NCBI GenBank assembly: GCA_028023455.1
Contig: JAQFVV010006649.1
Span: forward strand, 248,001-312,000
Reading direction: 5' to 3'
Origin: Epiperipatus broadwayi
Lineage: Eukaryota; Onychophora; Udeonychophora; Euonychophora; Peripatidae
DNA length: 64,000 bases
This document shows positions 58,537-64,000 of this stretch, one piece after another. The notes beneath the pieces were generated by a model that saw only the letters and a program-made list of their open reading frames with translations, did not search any database and was not told where the DNA came from. The translations under genes and the position numbers were made by a program. The stretch's first letter is position 1; every line of letters starts with the position of its first letter.

Positions 58537-59416
58537 CAGGATGGCAACTGCTGGCCCTGGGGCCACATCCGACCCTTGACAATGTTGAATTCTGCCCACG
58601 CCATAAATGCCTAAATATAGAAAATCCCTGACTACACTCGCTGTAAACTGCAATCTAGGCCTATCATTCACATCTTCATATAACATTAACTTTTTCCTAA
58701 TGCCATGAGAAATATAAAATTCTAATGATAAAAATTAAAAATTTATCACAACTTGCATAAATTTAATTATAATTTCTAAAATATCAATTTTATATTACAA
58801 AATATAAAAATATGAGAGGAATCACATTACAAATAATGTTAATTTCGGGTTTTAAAGAATACTTCTATACAGTCTTAAAGTATTATTTCCTCATTATTAT
58901 TGTAGCATCAATCGAATGAAGTTCCTTTGGGTTTAACTTCTTATTGAAAAAAATAATATCGGTGCATGATATTTTATAAATAAGTTTGTCTTTTCTAATT
59001 ATTACAATTTTTAATTTAATATAATTTACAGCCTATAAAATGAACCAATTAAAAAAAAGAAAAATAGATGCTGTATTTTCAATGATAATTGGACATTCAG
59101 ATATTTATTTGCAAATATAGATGATAAAGCTGTTTGTTTGATTTTTAATGAAACTATTTCCATTTTTAAAGAATATAATCTAAAAAGGTATTTTTCAAAA
59201 CATTTTGTAAAATTTAAACTATCTATAATCGATTACTATTTAAGTTATTAAATATTCTAATTACTTTTTTTAAAATACATTAATAATTTGTAATTCAAGT
59301 AATATAACATTTTTTAGATTCTGATTTTTTTAGCTAAATCGTTCAATCTATTCTGACCTGCGTTATGATACACAAATTTTATTCAGCCCACTGATGAAAA
59401 AAGTTCCCCACCTCTG
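58537..59416. mobile_element. hAT element (880 bp) with a BED-finger remnant
   Basis: The element runs from CAGGATGGCAACTG to GTTCCCCACCTCTG, imperfect inverted termini of CAG-GGTGGG-AAC type. It is bounded by an exact 8-bp duplication TTATAGAT (58529-58536 and 59417-59424). The left end has GGCCCTGGGGCCACATC, a block I recall from animal hAT elements. The interior (59040-59215, plus strand) translates in drifted frames to LKKRKIDAVFSMI, DDKAVC-like and FKEYNLKRYFSKHF-like traces: the KRK-D...CLIC-E-+...KEYN++RH+ pattern of the BED finger at the start of many hAT transposases. It is an internally deleted derivative. Confidence 0.85.
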
Positions 59417-59424
59417 TTATAGAT

Positions 59425-59640
59425 GGTAGCGTAGATAAGAAAATGTTCTTGTTATTCCATTTGGAAACCCTGAAAATAATGAGAGGGAATACTGCTATAA
59501 ATTTGAATGGCTTTATATCCTTAAGGACCCAGAATCTGATTACTGAATTCATGCATGAATGGAAGATAAAATATAATTTTACTGAAACAATTTTTTCTAA
59601 AAAAAACAACAAAATGAGACAAATAATGATTTTGGAGTAA
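59425..59640 (+). pseudogene. Unrecognised decayed coding region, part 2 (after the hAT element)
   Basis: Directly after the target duplicate the reading continues with a 65-codon open piece (59443-59640): MFLLFHLETLKIMRGNTAIN, LNGFISLRTQNLITEFMHEW and a stop at 59638-59640. Its place and composition fit the same former protein as part 1, so the stop may be the original C-terminus. Function unknown. Confidence 0.45.
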
Positions 59641-61565
59641 AAAGAACCACCAGTAAAAAAATGTTTATTGATAAGATAACTTCTAAAACTTTACATTTAT
59701 ATTGTGCATATATTTGTTGTGTTTATGTCAGATATTTAGATATATCTAAATATAGAAGAGTATGATATCTAGCAAAGAGCATGACATTAAATATTTATAT
59801 TCCAAATATTTAAGGAGAAAATTGTTAACACAATCAAAAGAATATTTTTGACACACACACACAATAAAGATACTGCAGTTGTTGGGTAAGACAGTTAAAA
59901 TATTTTTATCATAGCTCTTATGAAATGAATCATGGCTATCATAGAAGTTATTGGCTTACATGACTTTATTTCACAGAAAAATTAATATTTACAGAATATG
60001 TTCTTTTTATTTCTTGTTTTATTATTATTATTTATGAAAAGATGATGAGGGTTCGAAAAATAACCATTCTATTGATTTTTCTTCCAGACAAGTGTTTTGT
60101 GCTGATCATATGATACATATATTTTGTAAGACATGGCCAAAGCAAATCATGGGTTAATGAAAACAAGAGATCTAAGAAAAATTAAGCAGAAAACTTTTAG
60201 CCAAGCTTTTTATATGGGTCATATAAGGTTATGATTTGGGTCAGTCTCATAAGTCAAAAAATAAATAAATAAATATGTTTATATATATAAAAAAAGGTTT
60301 CTATGAAGTTTATGGTGGCCATTCTCTGTAATTTTCCAATATAACAATAATGCCTTTTTACTGGCTAGTAAATGGAAGGTAAAGGTATAGAATGTAAGAT
60401 TTATAATATGTATGTTAATTGTGAATTGAAATATTTATACAATAAGCCTTTTTTGGAGGTGTCAACCAAATTACAGGCATGTGCTTTCCAAAATCCCATG
60501 TAAGTTGATGAAGAAGCATACCAATTGAAAGATATCCTGGGTTCACTACAAAGTAGCTGGTAAAAAAGAATTTGCAGCAAAATGATAAATAATTAATGAT
60601 GAATTGTAAATTAGAATAAGATGTTCAATATAGTTTTTCTGACATTTATAAAAGCTAACCAAATGAAAGGTCCTTGGTTAGCAACCACATATTGCACAAC
60701 TTAACTTACAATGTGGTTGCAACCTCTTGAGAAATTAAAATAGGATTTAGTTGATATATACTAGGCTTTAGTATTAAAATGTGATTTTAAACTTGGTATC
60801 TTTCCTGCTTATATAATGTCTAGCTCATTATCAGGTTTAATTAATAGTCAGTTTAATATTGAAAGTTATTTTACATTGGAAATTTTGCTAACCACACAAG
60901 AAATTATTATCACTTATTATTTTTGTGCTATAAATGTCACATTGAATCTAAAAGAGGAATGTTAATAATTTTTTTCTATACAAATTTAAATTGTTCATTA
61001 TAATTGAGATTGTTGAAAAATATCAGTATATTTTTTTTGTAGCTTTGGTAGAACTTGAATAAGACTTTACTTACATATATATTTTTTATCTAGCCAGAAG
61101 TCATGATATATAAAATGAGAATCCAATATTTTAGAAAACTTAGTGATAAAAAAAAATATTATTTTAGAGCTTAAAATAGTATGGCTGTACAGAAAGCAGG
61201 TAAAGCTAGCTTATATGTTTATTTAACAATTTTCTTATTAAATTCACAATAAAATATTTAGTATTGCCATAATTGATTAATGCTGTTATTAATTTGCATA
61301 ATGTTGAGTGATAGAACATTTCACAATGACAAATGACAAGTAGAGGAATTTAGTATAAATGTTTTTATAGTTTCAGTATTTGAAACATGCTTAATTTCTT
61401 AAGGAGTTATGTACTTTCTGCTATAAGTAAAAGATAATAAAGGAGGCTTTGAATCACTTAGTATTTGTCATTTGAATCTATAGTGGCACTTGAGTAATGA
61501 TAGATGTGTATGGTACAAGATGTATAGTTGTGGTATATTTTTAAAAAATATTTTTAGAGTAAATG
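59641..61565. other. Interval inside the direct repeats, nothing recognised
   Basis: AT-rich, with a short (CA)n tract at 59851-59862. No polypurine tract was convincing directly before the right repeat. Confidence 0.4.
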
Positions 61566-63525
61566 GGTAATGTATCATCTGGTTATTCATTCTATATGTT
61601 TTATAAAAAAATTTCTTTTTAAGCCATTCATTTATTTTATATAGAATTATTAAAACTGCCAGTTGATGCCTCTTTTGACTTCATTTTATAGTGATATTCT
61701 GAATCTGATCTTTCTATTATAATTTTTTATATAATATGGAGTCTGTTTTGAAGATCCTGTTATAAAAGTCAGTTAGGTCATTGTAAAAAAAAAAGTTCTA
61801 ATAGACAAAATAACTTTGTGACTTATTTTTGTTTTTTTTCTCTAAAATTTGCAATTTGTTTTCTTTTATTGTGTTTTTTAAAAGAAAAAAGTAATACTAT
61901 ATTATAGTTTATTCATAGAAATTTAAAAGTTATTTATAATTTGGGAAAAAGATGTATATATGTTTGCTTTTAACCGTTCCAAATTGCAGCATCATGCCTC
62001 TTATATTTCAGCATTTTTGATGTTTTTTTTATCTCACACATCAACGTAAAATATATGATAAAATGTTTATTACTTATCAGCAAATAATAAATTTGACTTT
62101 ATTTGATAGATATTTTTGTTTATTACTGAAATAAATTTTAAATGTTCACATTTTGTTACTGTAAATATTAAAAAAAATGAGACCATAATCAAAACAAAGA
62201 CATTATACATCATGTTTCTAGAAAGATTATTTTCAGTTTATAAAATCAACAAAATATTTCTTAATTTTTATTATTTTTAAACATTTGAAATGTATAATTA
62301 TTTATTTCTCTTATATCTAACGAATTATGCTTTAAATGTTTAAATTTTTTGAATATTTATTACAAAATTACGATATTTTCTTTACTTGTAAATAGTTTGT
62401 TTACGTCATAGCTTGCCATCTAATTTGCTTCAGGCCATATTTACATTAGCTGCTAATATAACGTTATATTTTTGAAAATAAAATATTTCAAATCAAAATA
62501 AGTTATTAAATAATTTATATTTCTTGGTATCTAATAAGAATAGTGTAAATTATTTAAAAAAAAAATTTAAAACAGTAATAAATTTGCAAATAAACACGTT
62601 TTTGCATTATTGGAAACTGCAATGTCATAAAACGCCGAACATTTTACAGCCTTGGTAAGAGACAATGGCCGAACATGTCAGGGCGGGGCTTATCCCGCCT
62701 TCTAACATACTTTTTTCAGGAAAAAATTATTATAGTAAAATATACCATTTTAAACGCATTTTAACATATAATACTTACAAAAAAATTCACCAAGGGGCGA
62801 ATTGGCCAAAAGACGAAATAATTCAGGTTTACTCCTTGAAAAGCTAATAAGTGACAATCTTTATTTAATTATTTTAACAACAATTGGTTTTATTCAAAAT
62901 AACAATACATTCTCATGTGTGTGAGTATATATATGTGTAGATTGATTTTAAAATTACTAATATTGCAAGGATGATGTTCAATATTTAAAATATATTTGTG
63001 ATAATTATTTTGAAGATAAGACATTTAAAAGGTGTTATCATTTTGTTTGATATTGTAAAGTCTAAGAAGAATATATAAAAATGCTGACTTGTTTAGCTAA
63101 CTCAACAATATTAAATAACTGAATTTGAGTGTATCCATAACAATTGTTTAAGTATTAGCTATGGCCATCGATTAGATAAATAGCCATGCATCCACTTGAA
63201 AATCCCTATTATTTGGGTTCTGCTTGTATATATATATTTGCTTACTTCAGTAGAAGCTATATTTTTATATGATAAACATTTTTCCTAAAATCGCGATGCA
63301 ACTACGTTTAAAACTATATAATATGGCTAATTAAAAAGGAAGTTCAAAGTCTGCTTTTAGGACAACAAAAGTGTAAATTTAGGCTTTTGAAATAACAACA
63401 AGAGAAAATACATCACCATAGCATTTTTGAAATTTTGTTTTGCTAAAGGAAATTACAATATTTGCTTAAAATATTCAGCTACATATGTGCAATTGTAGAA
63501 ATGATATGTATATAATTTATAAAGA
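61566..63525 (+). repeat. Long direct repeat, right copy, interrupted
   Basis: Matches 54826-55860 in order and orientation, apart from extra sequence at about 61973-62845. It ends near GTATATAATTTATAAAGAAT, about 18 bp before the foldback MITE. Confidence 0.85.
61973..62845. other. Insertion (about 870 bp) in the right direct repeat
   Basis: Present between TTTGCTTTTA and CTAATAAGTGACAAT in the right repeat and absent at the matching point of the left one. It starts ACCGTTCCAAATTGCAGC and contains a less AT-rich segment near 62630-62705 (GGGCGGGGCTTATCCCGCCT, an internal GGCGGG/CCCGCC dyad) and a 60-codon frame (62665-62847). No clear terminal inverted repeats were found, so its class is unknown. 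Confidence 0.6.
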
Positions 63526-63542
63526 ATAATGGTACTTACGTA

Positions 63543-63753
63543 TTAGTCCTGTGACATGGAGCATGTATTAGACATGCCGCATCTTTTCACATTCATATCA
63601 ATCCCTGATAACATTCTAATCTTGTGATCTCATCAAAATAACATGTATGCGAATCTTGTACATATTTTTCCAAGATTTAAAGTTATCAGCAGGTTGAATA
63701 CTTATGTGAAATGGTATAGCATGTCTAATACACGCTCTGTGTTACATGACTAA
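63543..63753. mobile_element. Foldback MITE (211 bp)
   Basis: TTAGTCCTGTGACATGGAGC through TATTAGACATGC (63543-63576) is mirrored by GCATGTCTAATACACGCTCT through CATGACTAA (63719-63753) with few mismatches. The similarity continues inward (TTTTCACATTCATATCAA versus ATTTCACATAAGTATTCAA; CCTGATAAC versus GCTGATAAC), so the arms approach 80 bp with a small centre. TA or TAA at the borders is compatible with a Tc1/mariner or Harbinger-type target. It has no coding capacity. Confidence 0.8.
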
Positions 63754-64000
63754 AAATACTACTTTCACACAAAAAATATAAACAATTTGGAGCATAATTT
63801 ACAAAAAAAAAAAGATCTTAAAAATTACATTTTTAACAACAGTTAAAAAAAAAAATTTAATTTGCCATTCAGAAATATATACAACTTTCACAGGAATATA
63901 AAATATGGTGCGAAATATAAATTAATAACAGTACGAAACATATGGATTTGAACATAAAATTGATATTAAAGTAAATTTTTAAACAATCAATATGTATAAT
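63754..64000. other. Right edge of the window, nothing recognised
   Basis: A-rich sequence with poly-A runs near 63803-63813 and 63845-63855. No feature recognised. Confidence 0.5.

Overview
This window is AT-rich animal nuclear DNA. It shows interrupted coding exons with GT/AG splice sites, tRNA-derived SINE sequence and many decayed eukaryotic transposons, with no operons or dense gene packing. Nothing in it fixes the species. The mix of APE-type and RTE-like LINEs, Penelope-like elements, hAT relics, a pogo-type MITE and a long-LTR retrotransposon suits an invertebrate genome, but that is inference.

The only host gene I can support lies on the minus strand and has no long open frame: a DnaJ-domain gene that looks like DNAJC24/DPH4, the J-protein of diphthamide synthesis. 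Exon 1 (42327-42413) carries the start codon and the first half of the J domain. Exon 2 (12420-12552) carries the HPD motif and the last J-domain helices. They join in phase across an intron of about 29.8 kb. The C-terminal CSL zinc-ribbon exon was not found in 1-12419 and presumably lies beyond the left edge. Positions 1-42413 are therefore gene body, and 42414-64000 is upstream DNA.

Layout. 1-12.4 kb (intron 2): a tRNA-SINE (241-450), a ZBED-like hAT transposase relic (3.07-5.27 kb), a short hAT element (6.03-6.47 kb), an RTE-like LINE fragment (7.08-8.40 kb), a second hAT relic with TIRs (9547-10548) and a 262-bp palindrome of Penelope-like ends (11777-12038). 12.6-42.3 kb (intron 1): LINE copy 1 (16.14-19.38 kb), then a large minus-strand LTR retrotransposon. 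That element has a 2.4-kb 5' LTR at 31755-34155, gag-like coiled-coil frames at 28.6-30.7 kb, an integrase C-terminus near 24.5 kb, and a PPT plus 3' LTR start near 23.84 kb. The body of a second LTR copy lies inverted at 20.05-22.25 kb. Two head-to-head Penelope-like fragments (35.0-38.1 kb) and a Ty3/Gypsy RT relic (38.2-39.8 kb) follow. 42.4-64 kb: a dispersed MITE (44072-44807), another Penelope-like relic, a head-to-tail array of three LINE copies (46.8-54.26 kb) with a nested pogo-like MITE, and a pair of direct repeats (54.83 and 61.57 kb) bracketing an unrecognised decayed coding region that a BED-finger hAT element interrupts. A foldback MITE closes the window (63543-63753).

Almost every transposon ORF is broken by stops or frameshifts, so none looks active. 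The coding claims rest on motif recognition by eye, and no database search was run.
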